Notes: generated by a model from the sequence alone, not told the origin. A stretch of 64,000 bases of DNA from Cytobacillus sp. IB215665 (GCF_033963835.1 NZ_JAXBME010000022.1:1-64000), one strand, 5' to 3'. Shown: positions 47,806 to 57,426, counted from the stretch's first letter. Program-made: numbers and translations.

Positions 47806-49680
47806 ATGGAACTAGTGGAAGAGCAAATATATACACGTATTAAAGCAGAATTGTTCGATCTGTTATTAATTGATGACAATCATAGTAATTATCATCATAT
47901 ACCATCGGAGTTAACCTACCTAATTAAAACTAATTTACAAGCTTTAGAAGTTAGTTTGTTTTTATATAACCACGAAATCGATCGTTTTTTTCTAGAAGCT
48001 TCAACAATGACAAGTGTTGTTGAGGAGTTAGATCAGTTCTTCATTTCATCTGAAAAAATCTTACCACAACTTCTCAATAAGATTATTATAAGACAGCCAC
48101 TAGATGTACTTGATCAATTAGGAGATTCTTCTGTAACGATTCCTTTTTCTACTTTAATAGAAGAAAATGGTTTTTTATTAATAAAACAGAGTAATGTCGA
48201 TGAGTATAGTAATCAATTTTTACAGAAAATAGGAAGAGAGTGCGAAAAATTTGTTAATCAAGTGAGGAAGTTCACAAATATCATTAATGAGGAAAAACGA
48301 TATGAACAACTGAATCAAATAACAGCAAAGTTTCATTCCTCTATGTCAATCGACAGCGTTTTAGAGGAAATAATTGAGACACTAGAAGATATTTATCCAT
48401 TATTTACACATCATTTACTTCTTTCACATGACAACAACAATCAGAATCACATGCAAATTAAAGATTTGAATTATGATGATAACCATATTCATGGGTTCGC
48501 AATGAAAGCATATGTCAATGGTGAAGTGTTTTTTGAACAATCTGTGAAGGAAAAACAATCGATCTTGTATGCTCCTCTTATGGGTAAGCAAGGTGTGTAC
48601 GGAGTGTTACAAGTAACAGCACATGATAGTATCGTTTTTCCTAAACGTGAAGTAGATTTTATTATATTGCTTGCAAATACTGCAGGTAGCGCGATAGAGA
48701 ATGCACAATTGTATCAACAATCGAAACGATTGATTGCTGATTTACAGCTAATAAATGCTACTTCACATACATTAAATTCTAACCTTCGTTTAAGAGAAAT
48801 AATGGCATTTATGACAGACCAAATGATAAATTCGTTCAATGCACAAGAAGTGGGCTTTGTGTTAATTGACGATAACAACCAGCTCGCGGTATTACCAGGA
48901 AGTACAAGCTTTTTTGAAACTAAGGATTGTGAGGAGTATATCCATTTTATCCATAAGAAAATAAAAGGAGAAATGGATTCGATCTTTATAGGAGAGCTTC
49001 AAGCCGAACATGTAATGAATGCTATTTACCGATCTTTAATGTCAGTACCAATGGTACATAGTGAAGAATTAAAGGGGTTTGCACTTGTTTTACATAGACA
49101 ACCACATCACTTTACTTTTGAATATTTTAAATTAATGCAGTCGTTAATTCACCATTCTACGTTGGCATTCTCTAATTCTATGTTAAGAGAAGAATTGGAA
49201 AAGCTGGTTATTACTGACCATCTAACGAAGCTTTATTCAAGGAAATATCTAGATGAAAAGATATTGTATTCTTTAAGTGAAGATCACCAAGGAACGCTAT
49301 TACTTATTGATATCGACAATTTCAAAGAGGTCAATGACACATATGGTCATCAAGTAGGAGATGATATTCTTATTCAAGTGGCAGACATTATTAAAATGCA
49401 TATACGAGAAAAAGACATAGGTGCCAGGTGGGGTGGAGAAGAATTTGCTATTTACCTCCCAACGGTAGATTGTAAAATTGGTAAGGAAGTTGCTAAACGT
49501 CTAATAAAAAAGATTGAAAACGGCACAAATCCTACAATTACGATTTCATGTGGGTTGTCTTATTGGGGAAATGATTATAAAAGCAGCTTAAACGATTTAA
49601 TCTTTCATGCAGATAAAGCACTGTATAAAGCGAAAGGTTCAGGGAAAAATCAACTTGTCACTTATAATGTTGAGAAATGA
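47806..49680 (+). CDS. dgcP: Diguanylate cyclase DgcP (GAF-GGDEF)
   Basis: Cytosolic c-di-GMP synthase, 624 residues. Tandem GAF-like sensor regions occupy about 30-160, 185-300 and 320-455; the second contains LYAPLMGKQGVYGVLQV. The GGDEF domain covers about 465-622. Its active site is intact (ARWGGEEFAIYLP near 540-552), and the inhibitory I-site RxxD (REKD) sits five residues before GGEEF. Hence it should be active and product-inhibited. It is the counterpart of B. subtilis YtrP/DgcP. No strong ribosome-binding site (ACGGGTGA). Confidence 0.9.
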   Translation: MELVEEQIYTRIKAELFDLLLIDDNHSNYHHIPSELTYLIKTNLQALEVSLFLYNHEIDRFFLEASTMTSVVEELDQFFISSEKILPQLLNKIIIRQPLDVLDQLGDSSVTIPFSTLIEENGFLLIKQSNVDEYSNQFLQKIGRECEKFVNQVRKFTNIINEEKRYEQLNQITAKFHSSMSIDSVLEEIIETLEDIYPLFTHHLLLSHDNNNQNHMQIKDLNYDDNHIHGFAMKAYVNGEVFFEQSVKEKQSILYAPLMGKQGVYGVLQVTAHDSIVFPKREVDFIILLANTAGSAIENAQLYQQSKRLIADLQLINATSHTLNSNLRLREIMAFMTDQMINSFNAQEVGFVLIDDNNQLAVLPGSTSFFETKDCEEYIHFIHKKIKGEMDSIFIGELQAEHVMNAIYRSLMSVPMVHSEELKGFALVLHRQPHHFTFEYFKLMQSLIHHSTLAFSNSMLREELEKLVITDHLTKLYSRKYLDEKILYSLSEDHQGTLLLIDIDNFKEVNDTYGHQVGDDILIQVADIIKMHIREKDIGARWGGEEFAIYLPTVDCKIGKEVAKRLIKKIENGTNPTITISCGLSYWGNDYKSSLNDLIFHADKALYKAKGSGKNQLVTYNVEK

Positions 49681-49995
49681 AGAAAGTGCCTATACAGGTG
49701 CTCCGATGGATAATTATGTTTTCCGATCTATTGAAAAAAATAGACCCTTTTCGTCAACTTTGTTAATGAACATTTATTGGATTTCGTTGTTTTTAAGGTG
49801 TAAAGATAGACTAATTTAGTTGGATAAGAGGTAATCTTTTAGAAGGAAACAATAATTTATTCGAATACAGAAAGGAGAATAATCGGAGTTCCTTTTTTCA
49901 TTACCAAAAGAAAACGCTTTCATTTTTGTCCGCTTTCTCATATGATATAGGAGGTTGCATTAATAACCTATACAATTAAGGGGGGGCATACGGAG
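49681..49995. other. dgcP-megL intergenic region
   Basis: The stretch has no gene. It holds a small hairpin AAAGGA/TCCTTT with a T-run (about 49871-49899) that may end dgcP, a near-consensus CcpA site at 49909-49922, and the GGGGGGC/GGAG ribosome-binding region of megL. A short frame overlapping the end of dgcP (49607-49819) is not protein-like. Confidence 0.6.
49909..49922 (+). promoter_or_regulatory. Catabolite-responsive element upstream of megL
   Basis: AGAAAACGCTTTCA matches the CcpA consensus TGWAANCGNTNWCA at all but the first base, and is nearly palindromic (GAAAACGCTTTC). It lies 74 bases before the megL start codon, near the expected promoter, so repression is more likely than activation. 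Confidence 0.7.
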
Positions 49996-51183
49996 ATGAA
50001 AGATCATAAGTATCGAAATATTGAGACCTTAGTTATCCACGGTGGGTATGAATCAAATGAGCATTTAGGCAGTCTAACGCCTCCATTGTTTCAGTCTTCC
50101 ACATTTACTTTTGAAACTGCACAACAAGGAGAGCGAAGATTTGCTGGGGAAGAAGATGGCTATATATACTCCAGATTAAGCAATCCAACAGTGAAAATTC
50201 TAGAAGAACGCATTGCTACTTTAGAACATGGAGAGGCAGGGTTAGCATTTGGTTCAGGAATGGCAGCAGTATCTGCAGTATTGTTAGCAATGACCAAATC
50301 AGGAGATCATATCGTTTGTTCGCAAGGACTATATGGTTGTACGTTTGGTTTATTGCAGCTTATTGACGAGAAATATGGAATTACACATGATTTCTCTTCT
50401 ATGGAAACAGAGGATGAATTAAAAAAAGAAATTAGACCTAATACTGCTTGCATATATATTGAAACACCCATCAATCCCACTATGAAGCTGATTGATATAG
50501 AAATGGTTGTAAAGGTTGCGAAGGAATATAATATACCAGTAATCGTTGACAATACATTTAGTTCACCATATTTACAACAACCCCTTAAATTAGGTTGTGA
50601 TGTGGTTGTTCATAGTGCAACAAAATATATTAGTGGACATGGAGATGTCATTGCTGGCTTAATAGTTGGAAGGCAAGACTTCATAGACACAGTGGCAAAA
50701 ACAACACAAAAAGATATTGGGGGTGTAATATCTCCATTTGATGCTTGGTTATTATTACGTGGATTAAAAACATTACCTGTGAGAATGGATCGTCACTGTT
50801 CAAATGCGAAGCAAATTGCTCAACAGTTACAAGAACATCCAAAAATCGAACAAGTTTTTTATCCCGGAGATAGTTCTAGCAATCAGTTCAAGATTATGCA
50901 GAAGCAAATGAAAAAACCAGGGGGCTTAATTTCGTTCACTATAAAAGGAAATAAGGAAGAAGCACAATCTTTATTAAATAAACTTAAGTTAATTAAGATC
51001 GCTGTTAGTCTAGGTGATGCAGAAACTCTAATTCAACATCCCGCAACAATGACACACTCAGTTATTCCAGAGTCTGCACGGTTGAAAATGGGCATTCATG
51101 ACAATTTATTAAGATTATCTTTAGGGTTGGAAGCTTGTGAAGATATATGGTCAGATTTAAGTCAGGCTTTGGATCAAATATAA
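49996..51183 (+). CDS. megL: Methionine gamma-lyase (Cys/Met metabolism PLP family)
   Basis: PLP-dependent gamma-family lyase, 395 residues, that would split methionine to methanethiol, ammonia and 2-oxobutyrate. The PLP lysine is in HSATKYISGHGD near 206-217. The Cys of LYGCTFGLLQ near 111-120 is the residue that marks methionine gamma-lyases over cystathionine lyases. Phosphate-site residues SGMAAVSAV are near 85. The ATG follows GGGGGGC and GGAG. A near-perfect CcpA site lies upstream. No S-box leader is present. Confidence 0.82.
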   Translation: MKDHKYRNIETLVIHGGYESNEHLGSLTPPLFQSSTFTFETAQQGERRFAGEEDGYIYSRLSNPTVKILEERIATLEHGEAGLAFGSGMAAVSAVLLAMTKSGDHIVCSQGLYGCTFGLLQLIDEKYGITHDFSSMETEDELKKEIRPNTACIYIETPINPTMKLIDIEMVVKVAKEYNIPVIVDNTFSSPYLQQPLKLGCDVVVHSATKYISGHGDVIAGLIVGRQDFIDTVAKTTQKDIGGVISPFDAWLLLRGLKTLPVRMDRHCSNAKQIAQQLQEHPKIEQVFYPGDSSSNQFKIMQKQMKKPGGLISFTIKGNKEEAQSLLNKLKLIKIAVSLGDAETLIQHPATMTHSVIPESARLKMGIHDNLLRLSLGLEACEDIWSDLSQALDQI

Positions 51184-51304
51184 GGACTCTTCTCATAAAC
51201 TTTGCTGCAAATCAGCTATCGTTTTAAATGTGAAAAGATACCACAACATCAAGTGTTATGTGTGTTTATATTAGTGTGAAAAATAACAATCAATGCGGAA
51301 ACAA
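51182..51304 (+). repeat. Dispersed intergenic inverted-repeat element, copy 8
   Basis: A 123-bp forward copy that starts at the megL stop codon. The left end is AAGGACTCTTCTCATAAACT then TTGCTGC, and the right end is AAAAATAACAATCAATGCGG then AAACA. The interior AAAAGATACCACAACATC matches other copies. Confidence 0.7.
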
Positions 51305-51334
51305 ACAATATGAAAGAGGAGTTTTTGACAGTAA

Positions 51335-51363
51335 GATGGGTGTCGGAAGTGAAGGACACCCAT
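51335..51363. terminator. Hairpin between megL and the Met-sulfoxide reductase gene
   Basis: ATGGGTGTC pairs with GACACCCAT around a 10-11-base loop, followed by TTTTAC. It separates two convergent genes. Confidence 0.65.
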
Positions 51364-51402
51364 TTTACTATTGATATGAATCATTTAGTCCTAGATGGAT
51401 TG

Positions 51403-51894
51403 TTACATAGCGAAGGATTCTTCTAATTTCTGAGCAAATTTTTCTAGGAATTTTTCGTCCTGTTCATCAAAGCGATTTTTAATTGGACTATCAATATCTA
51501 GCACTCCAATCACTTTGTTGTTTTTTACTAATGGTATAACTATTTCTGACTGTGTTACTGCATCACAGGCAATGTGCCCTGGGAATTGATGTACATCAGC
51601 AACTCTAATAGTTTTGTTTTGTTTTGCAGCTGTTCCACAGACTCCTTTACCGAAAGGAATTCTGACGCATGCAGGTAAGCCCTGAAACGGCCCCAAAACT
51701 AGTTCGTCATCTGGATGATCTGTTAAATAAAATCCTACCCAGTTAATATTATCCAAAAACTGATTTAACAAAGCTGCTGCATTAGCTAAATTGGCTATAT
51801 CGTTCTTTTCTCCCTCTATAAGAGCATGTAGCTGCTTAATTACGAGTTCATAATTCTTCTCTTTATTTTCTTTATACTTCTTCACTTCAAACAT
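51403..51894 (-). CDS. ytsP: Free methionine-(R)-sulfoxide reductase, GAF type (YtsP)
   Basis: A single GAF-domain enzyme, 163 residues. The three conserved cysteines of fRMsr are present: Cys in LPACVRIPFGKGVCG (two, near 84 and 94) and Cys in HIACDAVTQSEIV near 118. It should reduce free methionine-R-sulfoxide. The GNNINWVGFYL-type block reads DNINWVGFYLTDHP near 48. It is the B. subtilis ytsP counterpart. It is convergent with megL, another methionine gene, which may be coincidence. Confidence 0.88.
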   Translation of the reverse strand: MFEVKKYKENKEKNYELVIKQLHALIEGEKNDIANLANAAALLNQFLDNINWVGFYLTDHPDDELVLGPFQGLPACVRIPFGKGVCGTAAKQNKTIRVADVHQFPGHIACDAVTQSEIVIPLVKNNKVIGVLDIDSPIKNRFDEQDEKFLEKFAQKLEESFAM

Positions 51895-52359
51895 ATAAAT
51901 CCCCCTATCAGAAATAAGTAATTTAAAATCATCGTGATTATTTATGGCTCTTTCGTAAACTTTGTTTGTACTTATACAAAATTACTAAAAGAAAGTATAT
52001 GTGATTATCATCAATAGCGAATAGATGTCCCGAAACAATAGTTGTATACGTGTATATTTATTAGTACGAAAAAATATGTGAAAACAGCTTTATTAAAATC
52101 GACATATACCGTGTTAGTGGACACGATTCATCATTTATTTTGCTCCTTAAAGTGCTATGACTTACCAACATTTTTGCAGTGATACACACATTTTGAATAA
52201 GAAATGGACAGTTCATATTGAATGATCCTAGATTTAAGGTTTTACTAATCATATCAAAAAACGTTGATTTATGCATGACTTTGTCGATAGAAATAGGGAG
52301 GTTTCAATAAAGATCTAAAGAATGTATTATATTAAATATTTTCTTAGGGGTGATAACAT
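51895..52359. other. Intergenic region with a repeat element
   Basis: Apart from the dispersed repeat at 51944-52090, I see no gene. The refZ promoter should lie near 52300-52340. A short leftward frame at 52061-52276 is not convincing. Confidence 0.55.
51944..52090 (+). repeat. Dispersed intergenic inverted-repeat element, copy 9
   Basis: A 147-bp forward copy. The left end is ATGGCTCTTTCGTAAACTTT then GTTTGT; the right end is TTAGTACGAAAAAATATGTG then AAAACAGC. The middle has diverged more than the ends. Confidence 0.7.
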
Positions 52360-53001
52360 ATGACAACCACTATGAAAACAAAACAAAAAATTATTAATGC
52401 AGCCATTGAGTTATTAAATGTGAATGGCTATACAGGTACATCAGTTAGAGATATAGCTAATAGGGCGAAGGTAAATGTTGCAAATATTTCTTATTATTTT
52501 GTTAGTAAAGAAGGATTGTTAGAATACCTAGTATCAAATTTTTTTGAAGGTTATTTTTTAGTAATAGAAAATGTGTTTCGTTCATCAGAGAATACATCTG
52601 CAAAGGAAACATTGAAGCAATTTGTTCGCGAAACGTTAATTTATCAAAAGCAACATCATCTATTAACAAGATTTGTATGCAGAGAAATTACTCTTGAAAC
52701 AACCTTGATTAGAGAAGTTATGACTACTTACTTAACGAAGGAAAAATACTATTTAATAGCATTATTTGAAAAAGGCATAAAAGATGGCGAGTTTAGGGAT
52801 ATTTCAATTCCTTACACGATTATTCAATTAAAAGGCTTTCTTAGTACACCTTATCTACAGACTCAATACATTTCTGAAGTTCTCCACATCATTCCTACTG
52901 AGGAGTATTTTTTAAACCAATATATGAAGCAAATTGAAGTTTGGTTAGAAGGTATGGTATACATGCCAACCACTGAAGAGCGATCATTAACAGCGATTTA
53001 A
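52360..53001 (+). CDS. refZ: TetR-family division/FtsZ regulator RefZ
   Basis: DNA-binding TetR-fold protein, 213 residues. The N-terminal HTH is NVNGYTGTSVRDIANRAKVN near 20-39 with VANISYYFVSKEGLLEYL near 40-57. In B. subtilis RefZ (YttP) binds motifs flanking the origin and tunes FtsZ and chromosome placement during sporulation. Start ATG 52360 lies behind AGGGGTGA. Its stop codon overlaps that of hisJ in the palindrome TTTAAA. Confidence 0.85.
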   Translation: MTTTMKTKQKIINAAIELLNVNGYTGTSVRDIANRAKVNVANISYYFVSKEGLLEYLVSNFFEGYFLVIENVFRSSENTSAKETLKQFVRETLIYQKQHHLLTRFVCREITLETTLIREVMTTYLTKEKYYLIALFEKGIKDGEFRDISIPYTIIQLKGFLSTPYLQTQYISEVLHIIPTEEYFLNQYMKQIEVWLEGMVYMPTTEERSLTAI

Positions 53002-53819
53002 ATACTAGTAGGACTGTTGAGATAATCCTTACAAATGATGTGAGAATAACCTTGCCCTAAATCCTTTACACTATGAGCATCAGACCCATATACTAGAGGA
53101 ATTCCTTGCTTAATTGCTTCTAATATTATCCAATCCGAAGGGTATGGTTCCTTGCATAAAGGTTTATTTACCCCTGCCCCATTGTAATCAAGCTGCATTT
53201 TTTCCTTTTTCACGATGGATAGAAGCTCTACTATTTCGTCTGAGAAAGTCAATTGACATGGAAATTTTTTTTGGAATTTTTTCACGAGGGTGATATGTCC
53301 AATTCTTGTTGGTTTATATTCCCCTAAATCTGCGGTGACAGACTGATATACAGTCTCATAATATTGTTGGTATACCTTTTCTATTGAACCAATTGTTTGA
53401 ATAATTGTATGGAACATTTCCGGACTATAATCTAAACAATGGTATGCTCCATCGTTTAGTAAAAAATGTACAGATAGAATAGAATCATCTAATACAGCAC
53501 CGTATGTATTTAAAAATTCTTTCGTTTCTGATTCGAACCCTTGAATATAGTCAACTTCTAAACCAATATTAATTTTAATTTCACTTTTATACTTCTCTTT
53601 TAAGGTTGATATAGTTGCTATGTATTCTTCAAGCTGTGAAGGTTTCATAGCGCTATCTTGTTGTGGAGTAGGATCCTCAAATCCCACTGGTAAAGGTGCA
53701 TGTTCAGTAAAAGATATTTCTGATAAGTTTAAACTTAGCGCTCTCATTATATATTGCTCAATCGAATGATCTGTACCATGTGGACAATAAGGTGTGTGGA
53801 CGTGACCATCACTTTTCAT
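52998..53819 (-). CDS. hisJ: Histidinol-phosphatase HisJ (PHP family)
   Basis: Penultimate enzyme of histidine synthesis, 273 residues, a PHP metallophosphatase. Metal-binding motifs are DGHVHTPYCPHG at 4-15, FTEHAPLP near 42-49, and YGSDAHSVKDLG near 245-256. The glutamate in GLEVDYI near 92 also fits. The ATG at 53819 is chosen because AAAGGAG is five to seven bases upstream; the frame extends further to 53861. It is convergent with refZ with overlapping stops. No other his genes are here, as in B. subtilis. Confidence 0.92.
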   Translation of the reverse strand: MKSDGHVHTPYCPHGTDHSIEQYIMRALSLNLSEISFTEHAPLPVGFEDPTPQQDSAMKPSQLEEYIATISTLKEKYKSEIKINIGLEVDYIQGFESETKEFLNTYGAVLDDSILSVHFLLNDGAYHCLDYSPEMFHTIIQTIGSIEKVYQQYYETVYQSVTADLGEYKPTRIGHITLVKKFQKKFPCQLTFSDEIVELLSIVKKEKMQLDYNGAGVNKPLCKEPYPSDWIILEAIKQGIPLVYGSDAHSVKDLGQGYSHIICKDYLNSPTSI

Positions 53820-54166
53820 AGCAATTCTCCTTTCGACAAATGTAAAACTTTTATGACCCAACTAGGGGATGATTATAGAGCTTAAACTTTTAATATTTTT
53901 TCTGAAAATAATAACGGGAAAAAATGCTAATTTTTATAAAAATTTTTAAATTATTGCTCAAAAAATGTCGTTTACATGTTATCATAAAAACATTGATATG
54001 TAGAGTGCTAGCTCATATTCACGAACAAAACTGAGTGATTATTTTGAACGATAGCATTCTTGCCTTATACCTTTATATCGTACGTCTATGTTCAAAGTGT
54101 CAACCATTTTGAACATCTTATTTACATAGTTGAATGGCTGAGAACGATAGCGCAAGGGAGCTAATT
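53820..54166. other. Divergent hisJ/ezrA intergenic region
   Basis: About 350 bases with a good promoter for ezrA (TTTACA 53971-53976, TGATAT 53994-53999, spacing 17). Downstream of it, TTGAACGATAGC and GAACGATAGCG repeat imperfectly (54042-54053, 54141-54152). TGTTCAAAGTG and TTGAACATC (54091-54117) form a weak inverted pair. No gene. Confidence 0.5.
53971..53999 (+). promoter_or_regulatory. Putative ezrA promoter
   Basis: TTTACA and TGATAT are spaced by exactly 17 bases. It would give an unusually long leader of about 160 nt before the ezrA start at 54167. Confidence 0.5.
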
Positions 54167-55858
54167 ATGGATATATTATTATATGGAATAATTTCAATCA
54201 TTCTTATTACAGTAATTTTTAGTATATACATGAGAAAAAAGATGTATAAAGAAATTGATCGATTAGATGCTATAAAAATAGAAATTATGAATCGTCCTGT
54301 TACTGATGAAATGTCCAAGGTGAAAGATCTACATATGACTGGACAAACAGAAGAGCTTTTTGAACGTTGGCGTAAAGAGTGGGATGAAATTATTACATTG
54401 CACTTGCCAAATGTAGAAGAATTATTGTTTGACGCAGAAGAATATACAGATAAATATAGATTTAGCAAATCAAAAGAAGTTTTACTGAAAATTGATCAAT
54501 TGATAAAAGATGTAGAAGACAATATTGCTACAATCTTAAAAGAGCTGGAAGAATTGGTAGGCAGTGAAGAACAAAATAGATTAGACGTAGAAGAGTTTAG
54601 AAAGATTTATAAGAATATAAAAAAGGATTTATTAGGAAGGCGCCACTTGTATGGTAAGGCTGAAACAAATTTAGAAAGTCAATTAGATGAACTAGAAAAA
54701 GAATTTTTACATGTTGATGAAATTACTGCTAATGGAGATTATTTAGAAGCAAAAGAGGCTTTAATAAATTTAAGTAATAACCTTAAAGAAATGCAAAGTA
54801 AGATGGAACAATTACCTCAATTATTAACAGAATGTCAAGGGACGATACCTAACCAACTTGAAGAAATTCATAGTGGATACCTTGAGATGAGTGGACAAGG
54901 GTACAAATTAGATCATATACCAGTTGAGATTGAAGTTGAGCGAATACGAACACAACTTAGTAAGTATATAGATTTAATAGAAAAAACAGAAATACATGAG
55001 GTTTCAAAAGAGCTAGATGAAACTAAAGAAAATATTGAGACACTATATGATCTTTTAGAGAAAGAAGTATTGGCTCATCATTTTATCAATCACAATCAAC
55101 ATAACGTAAGTGAACTAATACGTTCTCTAAAAGAAGAGACGAATGAGACACGAGAAGAATCGTTATTTGTTCAACAATTATATCATCTAGATGAAGAAGA
55201 AATTGCAAAGTACCATAATATAGAAAATCAAATCGGTCAGCTCCAAAAACGATATACAGCAATTGTAAATAAAAAAGATGAAGAACAATTGGCCTATACT
55301 ATTGTCCGAGAAGAACTTGAGAGTTGTTTAGAAGGAATCAATGATTTAAGAGAGCAACATGAACAATTTAAAGAGATGCTTCAAAATTTACGTAAAGATG
55401 AACTATTTGCAAGAGAAAAAACAAATGAGATGAAAAAGCAGCTCATGGAACTTAAAAGAAAAGTTCAAAAGAGTAATATTCCGGGTATTCCTGCTTCATA
55501 CCAAGCTGTATTAAGTGAGACTAAAAATGCACTTGAACAGGTCTTTTTAAAACTTGAAGAAAAACCCCTAGATATGGTTGCTATTAATCAGTTGCTTGCA
55601 AAAGCAGTTGAGCAGGTAAATGCATCTTCCTCAATGACAGATGAAATGATTGAGCAAGCTTACTTAGTTGAAAAGGTAATACAGTATGGGAATCGGTATA
55701 GAAGTAAAAATAAGAAGCTTGCTGAGCAACTGAAAGAATCTGAAGTATCATTTAGAAGTTATGATTACTCATTATCACTTGAACAAGCTGCTACTGCTAT
55801 TGAAGAAATAGAGCCAGGTGCTTTAAGTAGAATCGAGGAAATGTTAGAGAATAAATAA
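54167..55858 (+). CDS. ezrA: Septation ring formation regulator EzrA
   Basis: Membrane-anchored division protein, 563 residues. An N-terminal TM helix (residues about 3-22) is followed by the conserved KEIDRLDAIKIEIMNRPV and by LHMTGQTEELFERWRKEWDE near 54-73. The rest is spectrin-like antiparallel coiled-coil helices, cytosolic. EzrA limits FtsZ ring formation to midcell and links to PBP1. Start ATG 54167 has AAGGGAG seven bases upstream and gives the family's N terminus; a longer frame to 54134 is unlikely. Confidence 0.93.
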   Translation: MDILLYGIISIILITVIFSIYMRKKMYKEIDRLDAIKIEIMNRPVTDEMSKVKDLHMTGQTEELFERWRKEWDEIITLHLPNVEELLFDAEEYTDKYRFSKSKEVLLKIDQLIKDVEDNIATILKELEELVGSEEQNRLDVEEFRKIYKNIKKDLLGRRHLYGKAETNLESQLDELEKEFLHVDEITANGDYLEAKEALINLSNNLKEMQSKMEQLPQLLTECQGTIPNQLEEIHSGYLEMSGQGYKLDHIPVEIEVERIRTQLSKYIDLIEKTEIHEVSKELDETKENIETLYDLLEKEVLAHHFINHNQHNVSELIRSLKEETNETREESLFVQQLYHLDEEEIAKYHNIENQIGQLQKRYTAIVNKKDEEQLAYTIVREELESCLEGINDLREQHEQFKEMLQNLRKDELFAREKTNEMKKQLMELKRKVQKSNIPGIPASYQAVLSETKNALEQVFLKLEEKPLDMVAINQLLAKAVEQVNASSSMTDEMIEQAYLVEKVIQYGNRYRSKNKKLAEQLKESEVSFRSYDYSLSLEQAATAIEEIEPGALSRIEEMLENK

Positions 55859-55896
55859 GTAATTTTATGTTACGTTGATTAATATGTTATTTTATA

Positions 55897-56019
55897 TGCT
55901 CTTTTCGTAACCTTTGTTGCTATACTTCATAAAATATAAGCAGGGAAGATTTTATAGACTTTAGACAAGAAAAGATACCATATGTAGTACGATAAACGAC
56001 AATCAATGTGAAAACGGCC
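55897..56019 (+). repeat. Dispersed intergenic inverted-repeat element, copy 10
   Basis: A 123-bp forward copy just after ezrA. The left end is TGCTCTTTTCGTAACCTTTG then TTGCTAT, and the right end is AACGACAATCAATGTGAAAA then CGGCC. The interior AAGAAAAGATACCATATG and GTAGTACGATAAAC match the consensus. Confidence 0.75.
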
Positions 56020-56151
56020 ATTTTAAAAAGATATACCTTTTAATTAAGGTATATCTTTTTAATTGTGATTTTATTATCGATTTTATGGGAATCTAATTGA
56101 AAATATGATATTATAGGTAGTTGCAAAATGACATTAATCGGGGGACTTATT

Positions 56152-57297
56152 GTGATATATTTAGATAATAGTGCTACAACAAATCCATATGAGGATGTCA
56201 TTGATTCACTAGTTACTGTGTCTCGTAAATTTTATGGGAACCCTTCTTCATTACATAAGCTTGGTGGCGAAGCAGAGCGTCTCTTGACACACTCACGAGA
56301 AACAACAGCAAAGCTGTTAAATGTTAAACCTAATGAAATTACTTTTAATTCAGGTGGTACAGAGGGAAATAATCATGCAATAAAAGGTATAGCATTTGCT
56401 AACCGCAATCGAGGAAAGCATATCATTACAACGACAATAGAACATCCCTCTGTTACGGAAGCATGTAAGCAACTTGAGGAAATTGGATATGATGTTACTT
56501 ATATACCTGTAAATTTAAATGGAATTGTACAAATAGATGATGTTAAAAAGGCAATCCGAGATGATACAATCCTTGTATCTATCATACATGTGAACAATGA
56601 GATTGGCTCAGTTCAGCCGATTGCGGAAATTGGGAAATTATTAAAATCTTATCCGAAAATTATATTTCATGTAGACCATGTACAAGGGGTAGGGAAAGTT
56701 CCGCTAGATTTAAAAAGAAATTTTATTGATTTATGTTCAATGTCTGGGCATAAATTTCATGGTTTAAAAGGTAACGGAATTCTTTATATTCGAGAAGGAG
56801 TTACTTTATCCCCATTACTTGCTGGAGGCTCGCAGGAGTACAATAATCGTTCAGGAACGGAAAATGTAGCTGGGATCGTGGCAATGACAAAAGCACTTCG
56901 CCTTACATTAGAAAATTATCAAATGAAAATTAAAGATCTGGTAAAAATAAAAGAGGCGTATATGGATGAGTTAAGTAAATTACCATTTATTACACTTAAT
57001 ACATCTACTAAAAGCTCGGCACCACATATTATTAATATGACAATACATGGAATAAAGCCTGAAGTGTTTGTCCACTCATTAGAAGAGGAGCAAATTTATT
57101 TGTCAACTACATCAGCATGTTCTTCAAAGAAAAGGGTGGCGAGTAAAACATTGTTAGCAATGGGGAAAAATGAGCGAGAAGCTGAAAGTGCAATTCGTAT
57201 CAGTTTATCCTATAATAATTCCATACATGAAGTACCTACAGTTTTAACTGCTATTCGAAGATCAGCTGAAAAATTAAGGCTCTTGCGTAAAATTTAG
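56152..57297 (+). CDS. nifZ: Cysteine desulfurase NifZ (tRNA thiolation)
   Basis: PLP-dependent cysteine desulfurase that supplies sulfur to ThiI, 381 residues. The PLP lysine lies in MSGHKFHGLKGNG near 197-209 and the catalytic cysteine is Cys323 in TTSACSSKKRV. The conserved start IYLDNSATTNPY follows GTG 56152, which has GGGGGAC at five bases; the ATG at 56128 would add residues not seen in the family. It is followed by thiI, forming the nifZ-thiI pair of B. subtilis. Confidence 0.9.
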   Translation: MIYLDNSATTNPYEDVIDSLVTVSRKFYGNPSSLHKLGGEAERLLTHSRETTAKLLNVKPNEITFNSGGTEGNNHAIKGIAFANRNRGKHIITTTIEHPSVTEACKQLEEIGYDVTYIPVNLNGIVQIDDVKKAIRDDTILVSIIHVNNEIGSVQPIAEIGKLLKSYPKIIFHVDHVQGVGKVPLDLKRNFIDLCSMSGHKFHGLKGNGILYIREGVTLSPLLAGGSQEYNNRSGTENVAGIVAMTKALRLTLENYQMKIKDLVKIKEAYMDELSKLPFITLNTSTKSSAPHIINMTIHGIKPEVFVHSLEEEQIYLSTTSACSSKKRVASKTLLAMGKNEREAESAIRISLSYNNSIHEVPTVLTAIRRSAEKLRLLRKI

Positions 57298-57426
57298 TAG
57301 TTTATGGTTACTTAACGATAACAACTAGATCGGGTTTTCTCCGTCTTTTATCGTAATACAGAAATAACAATCAATAAATAGACTGACAACAGTCCAAATT
57401 AAAGATAGTAATGAGGTAATGACAAC

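Noticed and set aside
49820-49995. Possible SAM (S-box) riboswitch upstream of megL
   Set aside because: The conserved S-box core and a following terminator/antiterminator pair are not present; only a small hairpin and a cre site are seen.
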